Source: Gammaproteobacteria bacterium
GTDB lineage: Bacteria; Pseudomonadota; Gammaproteobacteria; Pseudomonadales; Pseudohongiellaceae
Assembly: GCA_003556835.1 (NCBI GenBank)
Contig: PWQG01000088.1
Coordinates: 1 to 12,238 of the forward strand
Reading direction: 5' to 3'
Length of the DNA: 12,238 nt
The translations under genes were made by a program, and so were the position numbers. Numbering within the stretch: position 1 is the first letter of the stretch; the number at the start of each line of letters is the position of its first letter. This document shows, piece by piece, positions 1 through 6,017 of this stretch. The notes beneath the pieces are model-generated. The model saw only the letters and a list, made by a program, of their open reading frames with translations. It ran no database searches and had not been told where the DNA came from.

Positions 1-297
1 CCGATCCGCATAACGCACGCTGATGGTGTATGTGCCTGGGGCAAGTCGGGCCAGCCGAAAGCGGCCTTCCGAGTCCGTGGTGTCCGATACATTCAGGGAT
101 TCTATACTGACCACGGCGCCCTGCAGCGGATTGCCGTTACGATTGTCAGTGATGCGGCCACTGATGGATGAGGTCTGGCTGACCTGTGCCAGGTTCAGTG
201 AGTCTGATTGGGTGCCACTTTGCGCCATTGTGGTGGCGGGCACGCCGGTCACCGCTGCGGCAATTGCCACGGCGAGCAAATTTTTTCGGAATTGCAT
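1..297 (-). CDS. N-terminal fragment of a secreted/outer-membrane protein with carboxypeptidase-regulatory-like domain, probably a TonB-dependent receptor
   Basis: The gene starts at ATG 297 and reads leftward off the window, so only the first 99 residues are visible. Residues 1-25 form a Sec signal peptide: a short basic start (MQFRKN), a hydrophobic Ala/Val-rich core, and a likely cleavage site after ATMA. Residues of about 44-99 look like a carboxypeptidase-regulatory-like beta-sandwich: a SGRITD opening, a middle GAVVSIESL strand, a DSEGRFRLARLAPGTYTI turn-and-strand pattern. This module commonly sits at the N terminus of large TonB-dependent receptors, which import siderophores, glycans or other ligands across the outer membrane. 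That identity is inference, because no plug or barrel lies in the window; other exported proteins also carry the module. The start is supported by GAGGGTAGG just upstream. The leader contains a long inverted repeat that could mask this ribosome binding site. Confidence 0.72.
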   Translation of the reverse strand, partial: MQFRKNLLAVAIAAAVTGVPATTMAQSGTQSDSLNLAQVSQTSSISGRITDNRNGNPLQGAVVSIESLNVSDTTDSEGRFRLARLAPGTYTISVRYADR

Positions 298-369
298 TAT
301 CCTACCCTCAATTATGTAGTATGTAGTCAGTTTCAGCCATTGGAGCTGATTGAAGTCTACTGAGGGTAT
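295..369 (-). repeat. Long imperfect inverted repeat in the leader of the receptor-like gene
   Basis: On the minus strand TACCCTCA (368-361) is the exact complement of TGAGGGTA (310-303). Inside it GTAG (360-357) can pair with CTAC (319-316) leaving a five-base bulge, and TCAGC can pair with GCTGA around a seven-base loop near 337-353. The downstream outer arm contains the GAGGG-type ribosome binding site of the gene starting at 297. A folded leader would therefore cover that site. The pairing is seen in the sequence; any regulatory role is inference. Confidence 0.5.
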
Positions 370-427
370 GTGACGGATCTGCTACGGATTGATGAAGCTT
401 TTATGGCGGTTCTGTCATACTTGGTTG

Positions 428-452
428 CGAAGCTGGACAACTTCCTGCTTCG
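428..452. repeat. Inverted repeat CGAAGC / GCTTCG upstream of the hydrolase gene
   Basis: CGAAGC at 428-433 and GCTTCG at 447-452 are perfect complements separated by 13 bases. They lie about 80-100 bases upstream of the hydrolase start and just before an AT-rich stretch with a TATAAG (470-475) that could serve as a -10 box. No convincing -35 box accompanies it. An operator is possible, but a six-base arm can arise by chance. Confidence 0.2.
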
Positions 453-531
453 TAGATACCTTTAATTTATATAAGCTGAACATACTGCCGCAGGTATACA
501 TCCTCCCCGCTAACAGTCCCAGGAGATGCCG

Positions 532-1803
532 ATGCCCGACTCCCCTTCCCGCCGCCAGGTCCTGCGCGGACTCCTCGGAGCCGGAGCGGCCACTCTGCTG
601 GGAGCTCGCCCGCTCGCCGGACTGCCTGCCGCCGATCCTGGGTCTGTAGCCTTGTCTGCTCTCCCCGCCGGGGTGCTGCCCCCCGGGGTACGGTCCCGCT
701 TCGTTGAGAATATCAACGGGTTGCGGATGCACGTACTCGAGGCGGGATTCGAAACGCCCGACCGGCCTGCGATCCTGTTGTTGCACGGTTTTCCCGAGCT
801 CGCTTTCAGCTGGCGGAACGTGATGGAGCCGCTGGCGGATGCCGGGTATCACGTGATCGCGCCGGATCAGCGAGGGTACGGACGGACGACCGGATGGGAT
901 CCGGACTACGACGGGGACCTGGCCTCCTACCGCCGGCTCAACCTGGCCCGTGATGCCCTGGGACTGGTCTTTGCCTTCGGGTACCGCTCGGTAGCCGCAC
1001 TCGTGGGTCATGACATCGGATCTCCGCTCGCCGGCCAGATCGCCCTGGCACGCCCCGACGTTTTCCGATCCGTGGTCCTGATGAGCGCGCCGTTTGGAGG
1101 CCCACCATCCATTCCTGTTGATACGGTCAACTCACCGCCTTCAGCACCGGCGCAGGGAGGATCGGAAGCGGACACCGGCACTCTCGCCTCGCTGACACCC
1201 CCACGGAAGCACTATCAGGCCTATCTGCGATCTCGGGAAGCGAACGAGGATATGTGGAATCCTCCGCAGGGCCTCCACGATTTTCTCCGGGCTTATTACC
1301 ACTACAAGAGCGGTGACTGGCCGGGGAATCGTCCCTTCCGCCTCGAATCACGGGCCCCCGAACACATGGCCCAGATGCCGGAGTACTACATTATGGCGCT
1401 CGACAAGGGGATGCCCGAGACGGTGTCACCCTACATGCCCTCGCCGGAGGACATCCGCAACAATACGTGGCTGCCCGACCGGGATCTTGCAGTCTACGTG
1501 GAGGAATTCGGGCGCACCGGGTTCCAGGGCGGCCTGAACTGGTACCGGGCCGGAGGTATCAATGCCGCCGAGCGGCAGATGTACGCCGGACTGACGATCG
1601 ATCAGCCAGGCGCCTACATTGCCGGCGCCAGCGACTGGGGAAGCTACCAGAGCCCCGGTGTCCTGGAGAGGATGCAGAGCGAGGTCTGTACTGATTTCCG
1701 CGGGGTGCACATGGTGGAGGGAGCCGGGCACTGGGTGCAGCAGGAGAATCCTGTTGAGACCGCGCGCCTGTTGTTGGAGTTCCTGGAGGCTGCCGGAAGC
1801 TGA
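532..1803 (+). CDS. Tat-exported epoxide-hydrolase-like alpha/beta hydrolase
   Basis: This 423-residue alpha/beta hydrolase is probably an epoxide hydrolase or a related Asp-nucleophile hydrolase. The N terminus has a twin-arginine motif (SRRQVLRG, residues 5-12) followed by a hydrophobic Gly/Ala/Leu stretch, so it is likely exported folded by Tat. The core shows the oxyanion motif HGFPE (85-89), the nucleophile elbow VGHDIG with Asp161, a candidate acid Asp368 in GASDWG, and the catalytic His400 in GAGHWVQQ. The lid carries YYHYKSGDW and GFQGGLNWYR with Tyr338, which resembles the ring-opening tyrosine motif of soluble epoxide hydrolases. I prefer the ATG at 532 because AGGAG (521-525) lies six bases upstream; an ATG at 526 abuts the same site. 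Asp rather than Ser as nucleophile argues against an esterase; a dehalogenase is the main alternative. The gene stands alone, convergent with yheS. Confidence 0.86.
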   Translation: MPDSPSRRQVLRGLLGAGAATLLGARPLAGLPAADPGSVALSALPAGVLPPGVRSRFVENINGLRMHVLEAGFETPDRPAILLLHGFPELAFSWRNVMEPLADAGYHVIAPDQRGYGRTTGWDPDYDGDLASYRRLNLARDALGLVFAFGYRSVAALVGHDIGSPLAGQIALARPDVFRSVVLMSAPFGGPPSIPVDTVNSPPSAPAQGGSEADTGTLASLTPPRKHYQAYLRSREANEDMWNPPQGLHDFLRAYYHYKSGDWPGNRPFRLESRAPEHMAQMPEYYIMALDKGMPETVSPYMPSPEDIRNNTWLPDRDLAVYVEEFGRTGFQGGLNWYRAGGINAAERQMYAGLTIDQPGAYIAGASDWGSYQSPGVLERMQSEVCTDFRGVHMVEGAGHWVQQENPVETARLLLEFLEAAGS

Positions 1804-1834
1804 TTATACCGTACGGTCTGTCATAGGTGGCACT

Positions 1835-1855
1835 GAACCCCGTGATCCGGTGTTC
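1835..1855. terminator. Weak hairpin between convergent hydrolase and yheS genes
   Basis: GAACCCCG (1835-1842) can pair with CGGTGTTC (1848-1855) around a five-base loop, with one mismatch in eight pairs. It sits in the 50-base gap between two convergent genes and touches the yheS stop codon. There is no T-run on either side, so it is at best a weak or factor-assisted terminator. A separate perfect palindrome, ACCGTACGGT, lies at 1808-1817. Confidence 0.25.
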
Positions 1856-3740
1856 ACAGCAAGTCAGACTTCTCCAGCCAGTCTTCTTCCAGCTGCTCCA
1901 GTTCGCCGCGCAACTCCCCTTGCTGTTTCAACAATTCGGACAGCCGTGGCTTCTGGGCATCCTCGTACAGGGAGGGGTCAGCCAGTTCCTCCTCGATACC
2001 GGACAGCGTCAGATTGAGCTTGTCCATGCGTTTTTCCAGCTTTTGCACTTCCTTGCGCAGCGGAACCAGGGCCTGTCGCCGCGCGGCCGCCTCCTGGCGC
2101 AGTGCTTTCTTGTCCACCTTGTCGGGGCCTGACCCCGTGTCCTTTTCCTCTTGCGCTTGCTGTTCCTTTGCCTGCTGCTCCTGCAACCAACCGGCATAAT
2201 CATCCAGCGTGCCATCAAACAGGCGGCAGCGCCCGTTGCGGATCACGTGGTACTCATCCACGGTATTGTTGAGCAGGTGCCGGTCGTGAGAGACGATCAC
2301 CAGTGCGCCGCGATAGGAAAGCAGGGCCTCGGTCAGTGCCCATCGCATATCCATGTCCAGGTGGTTGGTGGGCTCGTCCATCAGCAGCAGGTTGGGCTTC
2401 TGCCAGGCAATCAGGGCCAGCGCCAGGCGTGACTTTTCCCCGCCGGAAAAGTTCTCGATGGCGTCATCCACGCGATTGCCCCTGAAGTCGAAACTGCCGA
2501 GGAAGTTTCGCAGTTCCTGCTCCCGTGCGGCCGGATCGATTTTTTGCAGCGTCTGCAGTGGACTGATATGGATGTTCAGTACATCCACCTGGTGCTGGGC
2601 AAAGTATCCGATCTTCAGGTGCCGGGAGGCATTCATTTCACCGTCCAACAGGGGCAGCTCCCCTGCCAGGGTCTTGAGTAGGGTGGATTTGCCGCTGCCA
2701 TTGAGCCCCAACAGACCGATCCGGGTATCGCCCAGCAGACGCAGGCGGATGCCTTCGACCAGCCGGGTCTGGTCAATACCGATGGCGGCATCTTCCAGCG
2801 ACAAAACTTCATCCGGAACACGATCCGCTTCCGGAAAGCGAAAATCGAGAGGGGAGTCAATATGCGCCGGCGCAATGCGCTGCATCCGATCCAGTTCCTT
2901 CAATCGGCTCTGGGCCTGTTTTGCCTTGGTGGCCTTGTAGCGGAAGCGGCGCACAAAATCCTCGATTTCCGACACCCGCCGCTGCTGTTTCTCGGCCATG
3001 GCCTGTTGCAGGGCCAGGCGCTCTGCGCGCTGTTTCTCATAAGCGCTGTAATTGCCCTTGTAGAGTATCAGCTGCCGGTTCTCGAAACTGACCACATGAT
3101 CGATGACCTTGTCGAGGAAGCTGCGATCGTGGGAGATGATCAGCAGGGTTCCCTCGTAGCGATTGAGCCACTGTTCGAGCCAGAGGGTGGCTTCCAGGTC
3201 CAGGTGGTTGGTCGGTTCGTCCAGCAATAGCAGATCCGACGGGGCCATCAGGGCCTGGGCCAGGTTCAGGCGGATGCGCCAGCCACCGGAAAAATCCGAA
3301 ATCGGTCGCGGGAAATCGACTGCGTGGAAACCCAGGCCCGATAGAAGCTGCTCCGCCCGGGCTTCAATATCATAGACGCCGAGGCGGTCCAGCTCACTGT
3401 GCAGGCGTACCAGGGCGTCCGTGTTATCCTGCGCTTCAGCCTGCTGTAGTTGCTGCTCCAGCTGCCGGTACCGGTGGTCGCCGTCGATGACATGATCGCG
3501 GGCGCTACGGTCGCTGCCCAGGGTTTCCTGGTGCATCTGAGCAATCCGCAGGCCGGCGGGCATTTTCAATTCGCCCTGGTCCAGCCCCAGCTCGCCATTG
3601 AGCACGGCAAAGAGGCTGGTCTTGCCGCTGCCATTACGGCCGATGATGCCGACTTTCTGGCCCTTGTGGATGCTCAGGGAGCTGTCTTCCAGCAGGATGT
3701 GCTCGGCCTGCATGACACGGACATTGTTCAGACTGATCAA
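1854..3740 (-). CDS. yheS: YheS-like ABC-F family ATPase
   Basis: This is a soluble twin-ATPase ABC-F protein with no membrane segments, matching the layout of E. coli YheS. Proteins of this family bind the ribosome and assist translation or rescue stalled peptides; the exact role of YheS is less certain. Numbered from the TTG at 3740 (628 residues), domain 1 has Walker A GRNGSGKT (34-41), signature FSGGW (150-154), Walker B LLLLDEP (170-176) and SHD (203-205). An interdomain linker rich in Gln, Lys and Arg follows (about 234-289). Domain 2 has GLNGSGKS (345-352), FSGGEK (431-436), LLLMDEP (451-457) and SHD (484-486), and a charged coiled coil ends the protein (about 544-628). Both catalytic glutamates are present. 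I chose TTG because homologues begin near the following ISLNNV and GGGA lies six bases upstream; an in-frame ATG at 3803 would add 21 residues but lacks a ribosome binding site. Confidence 0.9.
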   Translation of the reverse strand: MISLNNVRVMQAEHILLEDSSLSIHKGQKVGIIGRNGSGKTSLFAVLNGELGLDQGELKMPAGLRIAQMHQETLGSDRSARDHVIDGDHRYRQLEQQLQQAEAQDNTDALVRLHSELDRLGVYDIEARAEQLLSGLGFHAVDFPRPISDFSGGWRIRLNLAQALMAPSDLLLLDEPTNHLDLEATLWLEQWLNRYEGTLLIISHDRSFLDKVIDHVVSFENRQLILYKGNYSAYEKQRAERLALQQAMAEKQQRRVSEIEDFVRRFRYKATKAKQAQSRLKELDRMQRIAPAHIDSPLDFRFPEADRVPDEVLSLEDAAIGIDQTRLVEGIRLRLLGDTRIGLLGLNGSGKSTLLKTLAGELPLLDGEMNASRHLKIGYFAQHQVDVLNIHISPLQTLQKIDPAAREQELRNFLGSFDFRGNRVDDAIENFSGGEKSRLALALIAWQKPNLLLMDEPTNHLDMDMRWALTEALLSYRGALVIVSHDRHLLNNTVDEYHVIRNGRCRLFDGTLDDYAGWLQEQQAKEQQAQEEKDTGSGPDKVDKKALRQEAAARRQALVPLRKEVQKLEKRMDKLNLTLSGIEEELADPSLYEDAQKPRLSELLKQQGELRGELEQLEEDWLEKSDLL

Positions 3741-3838
3741 AGTGGTTCCCGGATTGTGCGTGAGCGGAGCGACATGATACATGACTCGGCGCTGCGGTTT
3801 CATGTCCGGGTGGATTCTGCGTCAGGCTGGGGAATGCG

Positions 3839-3852
3839 CCGCCGATCGGCGG
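3839..3852. promoter_or_regulatory. Perfect 14-base palindrome in the yheS / response regulator divergent gap
   Basis: CCGCCGATCGGCGG is its own reverse complement over all 14 bases. It lies 18 bases upstream of a candidate -35 box for the response regulator gene and upstream of yheS on the other strand. That is a reasonable place for an operator read by a dimeric regulator. GC-rich DNA yields such palindromes by chance now and then, so the role is inference. Confidence 0.35.
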
Positions 3853-3870
3853 GCACCATGATGGGGCAGA

Positions 3871-3899
3871 TTGATTTCCGGGCCCCGAATTCGTAAACT
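3871..3899 (+). promoter_or_regulatory. Candidate sigma70 promoter of the response regulator / kinase operon
   Basis: TTGATT (3871-3876) and TAAACT (3894-3899) are separated by exactly 17 bases and each matches four of six consensus positions. Transcription would start near 3906, about 25 bases before the ATG at 3932. It is the best match I found in this gap, but both boxes are only moderate. Confidence 0.4.
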
Positions 3900-3931
3900 T
3901 CGTCTGTTTCCCGTCCGGAAGAAAAAACAAG

Positions 3932-4633
3932 ATGAAACAGATACTTTTGATTGATGACGATGAGAAGCTGGGGCAGCTGCTGACGCAGTACCTGGAGCGA
4001 TACGACATGCAGGTCACCGTGGCACATACGCCCAGCAAAGGATTCGAGTATCTGAAGCGCCTCAAGCCGGACCTGCTGATTCTCGATGTCATGTTGCCGG
4101 AAAAGGACGGTTTCGAGATCTGTCGCGAGATCCGGGCCAAGTCCTCGGTATACGGACAGTTGCCCATCATGATGCTGACTGCCCATGGCGAGGTCACGGA
4201 CCGGATTGTTGGCCTGGAGCTCGGTGCCGATGACTACTTGCCAAAGCCTTTTGAGCCCCGGGAACTGGTCGCTCGCATCACCAACATACTGCGCCGGGCT
4301 TCGGATGAGGGCCGCAGCACCGGCGATCTGCCCAGCTTCAAGGGCCTGGAAGTCGATACGGCCCGTCGCACCGTCGAGCTGGATGGCGAGGGCGTCGACC
4401 TCACTACCATGGAATACGAATTGCTGGTCCTGTTCATGCAGTCCCCGAACAAGACCTTCAGCCGCGATGAGCTGATGAACCGCCTGCGCGGTATTGACGC
4501 CGAGCTGTTCTCGCGGGCCGTGGACACCCTGGTCTCGCGACTGCGTCACAAGCTGGGCGACACCTCCAAGACACCGCGCTTCATCAAGACCGTATGGGGA
4601 CGCGGCTATACCTTCGTCGGCGAGCCGGTATGA
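3932..4633 (+). CDS. OmpR-family response regulator
   Basis: This 233-residue cytoplasmic transcription factor has the standard two-domain OmpR/PhoB layout. The receiver (about 1-122) has the acidic pocket DDD (8-10), the phosphoacceptor Asp52 in LILDVMLP, Thr83 in MLTAH and Lys105 in LPKPFEP. The DNA-binding winged helix (about 134-231) shows the typical LTTMEYELLVLF start, an RAVDTLVSRLRHKLGD recognition-helix region and a VWGRGYTFV hairpin. It is preceded by GGAAG ten bases upstream of the ATG. Its stop overlaps the kinase start by four bases (ATGA at 4630-4633), so the two are cotranscribed and probably translationally coupled. The closest known types are CpxR- or RstA-like regulators, but the sequence does not settle which genes it controls. 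Confidence 0.93.
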   Translation: MKQILLIDDDEKLGQLLTQYLERYDMQVTVAHTPSKGFEYLKRLKPDLLILDVMLPEKDGFEICREIRAKSSVYGQLPIMMLTAHGEVTDRIVGLELGADDYLPKPFEPRELVARITNILRRASDEGRSTGDLPSFKGLEVDTARRTVELDGEGVDLTTMEYELLVLFMQSPNKTFSRDELMNRLRGIDAELFSRAVDTLVSRLRHKLGDTSKTPRFIKTVWGRGYTFVGEPV

Positions 4634-5952
4634 GTCTGCTTGGTTCAGGCACCCCGCGTTCCCTTTTTTTCCGGCTGTTCCTGATCTTCAGCCTGACCAT
4701 CATCTTTTTCTTCGTCACCATTTCCCTGTCCCTGCGCCAGATCGACCAGAACTGGCGGCGCGAGCGGCTCAATCCCCTGCCCGCTTTTTATCTGGACAAT
4801 GTGCGCCTGATTGTTGATGCCATTGGCTTGCCACCGAACACCGAGCGGGCCGCTGAACTGGCCAATGAGCTGTCCCTGACCATCATCATCCGCAGCCCGC
4901 ATATCAATTGGCAGTCGGATGATCAGGATGATCTGGACATCTATGAGGCTGAGTTCGTGCGCACGCTGTCGGACGAAGCCCGGATGCTGGCCGTGGGCAA
5001 TGAGCAGGTGATCCATGTCAATCGCGGTGGCTACGAGTTCTACTTCAATCGCCTGGCACCCTCGCTCAGTGACTATGACTACATCGTGCTGTATGTGGGC
5101 ATGGGAATTGCGCTGATTGTGCTGTTGTCGAACTATTATATGGTGCGCCGCCTGCTCGACCCCGTGCGCCGACTGCGCCAGGGTGCCGAAAGAATCTGCG
5201 CCGGTGAACTCGACTACCGTGTGGAGGTGCGGCGCAAGGATGAGCTGGGCGAGCTGACCACAAGCATCAACGAGATGGCCGACTCCCTGCAGTCCATGCT
5301 GGAAGCCAAACGCCAACTATTGCTGGCCATCAGCCACGAGCTGCGCACACCGGTCACACGCGCCAAGCTGCAGATCGAGTTCATGGAAGATGGGGCGCTG
5401 AAAAATGCCCTGGGTGATGATATCGATGAGATCGACCTGTTGATCTCCGACCTGATCGAAGCCGAGCGACTCAGCACGCGGCATGCTTCCCTGACCTCGG
5501 AGCCGGTGCAGTTCGCCTCCTACATCGGTTTTCTTTCCGAACAATTCCAGCAATACAGTGGTGGGCTGGAGCTGGACTTGCCGGAGGAGGAGCAGGATCG
5601 CACGGTCGAACTGGATCAGTTGCGCATCCGTCTGCTGTTTGCCAATCTCGTCAACAACGCCATCCGTTATGGCCGCAACCGTCCCGTGCATATCAGTGTG
5701 CGCTTTGCGGAAGAGCGTGCCGTGCTCAGCATACGTGATCAGGGCGAGGGAATATCCGCCGACCACCTGGCGCATGTTCATGAGCCATTCTATCGGGTGG
5801 ACAGTGCCCGTACCCGCAACACCGGTGGCTTCGGCCTGGGTCTGTATCTCTGCCATCTCATTGCCGAAGCCCACCACGGTCGCCTGCAGATCGATAGCGA
5901 AGTGGGCGTTGGCACCTGTGTCACCCTGTCCCTTCCCTATACACTGAGCTGA
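4630..5952 (+). CDS. Membrane sensor histidine kinase, partner of the OmpR-family regulator
   Basis: This 440-residue kinase has the usual inner-membrane sensor plan. A first membrane helix (about 12-34) is followed by a periplasmic sensor domain of about 115 residues and a second helix (about 151-171). A HAMP linker (about 172-222) leads to the dimerisation domain with phospho-accepting His236 in AISHELRTP. The ATPase domain has the N box FANLVNNAIRYG with Asn343, the G1 box IRDQGEGI, the F box EPFYRVD and the G2 box GGFGLGL. All catalytic motifs are intact. The start at 4630 overlaps the regulator stop; an in-frame ATG at 4594 is unlikely, as it would add residues encoded inside the regulator gene. 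The periplasmic domain has no motif that I recognise, so the signal is unknown. The operon ends at the terminator at 5986-6015. Confidence 0.92.
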   Translation: MSLLGSGTPRSLFFRLFLIFSLTIIFFFVTISLSLRQIDQNWRRERLNPLPAFYLDNVRLIVDAIGLPPNTERAAELANELSLTIIIRSPHINWQSDDQDDLDIYEAEFVRTLSDEARMLAVGNEQVIHVNRGGYEFYFNRLAPSLSDYDYIVLYVGMGIALIVLLSNYYMVRRLLDPVRRLRQGAERICAGELDYRVEVRRKDELGELTTSINEMADSLQSMLEAKRQLLLAISHELRTPVTRAKLQIEFMEDGALKNALGDDIDEIDLLISDLIEAERLSTRHASLTSEPVQFASYIGFLSEQFQQYSGGLELDLPEEEQDRTVELDQLRIRLLFANLVNNAIRYGRNRPVHISVRFAEERAVLSIRDQGEGISADHLAHVHEPFYRVDSARTRNTGGFGLGLYLCHLIAEAHHGRLQIDSEVGVGTCVTLSLPYTLS

Positions 5953-5985
5953 GCGCGGTTTGAGCCGGGCCTCGACCAGGGTGCC

Positions 5986-6015
5986 GGGGGGGGCGGCAGT
6001 CGCCACCCCCTTTAT
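5986..6015 (+). terminator. Rho-independent terminator of the response regulator / kinase operon
   Basis: Ten-base arms at 5986-5995 and 6001-6010 pair with one G/A mismatch around the loop GCAGT, then TTTAT follows. The hairpin lies 33 bases after the kinase stop and seven bases before the convergent gldG stop. The T-run lies only on the plus-strand side, so it mainly serves the kinase operon, though the hairpin would also form in transcripts from the other direction. Confidence 0.7.
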
Positions 6016-6017
6016 GA

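Noticed and set aside
133..140. Departure of the GldA-type signature (LSKG, residues 133-136 of the protein) from LSGGQ as a sign of a dead ATPase
   Set aside because: This form is usual in ABC-2 ATPases of this type, and the Walker A, Walker B and switch histidine are intact. The coordinates given are residue numbers; the codons lie near 9252-9275.
526..531. ATG at 526 as start of the hydrolase
   Set aside because: It directly abuts the AGGAG, leaving no spacing; the ATG at 532 gives a normal six-base spacer and keeps the Tat leader.
1803..1808. Perfect TATAAT on the minus strand just past the hydrolase stop
   Set aside because: No usable -35 box lies 16-18 bases upstream and no TG extension precedes it; it lies between convergent gene ends.
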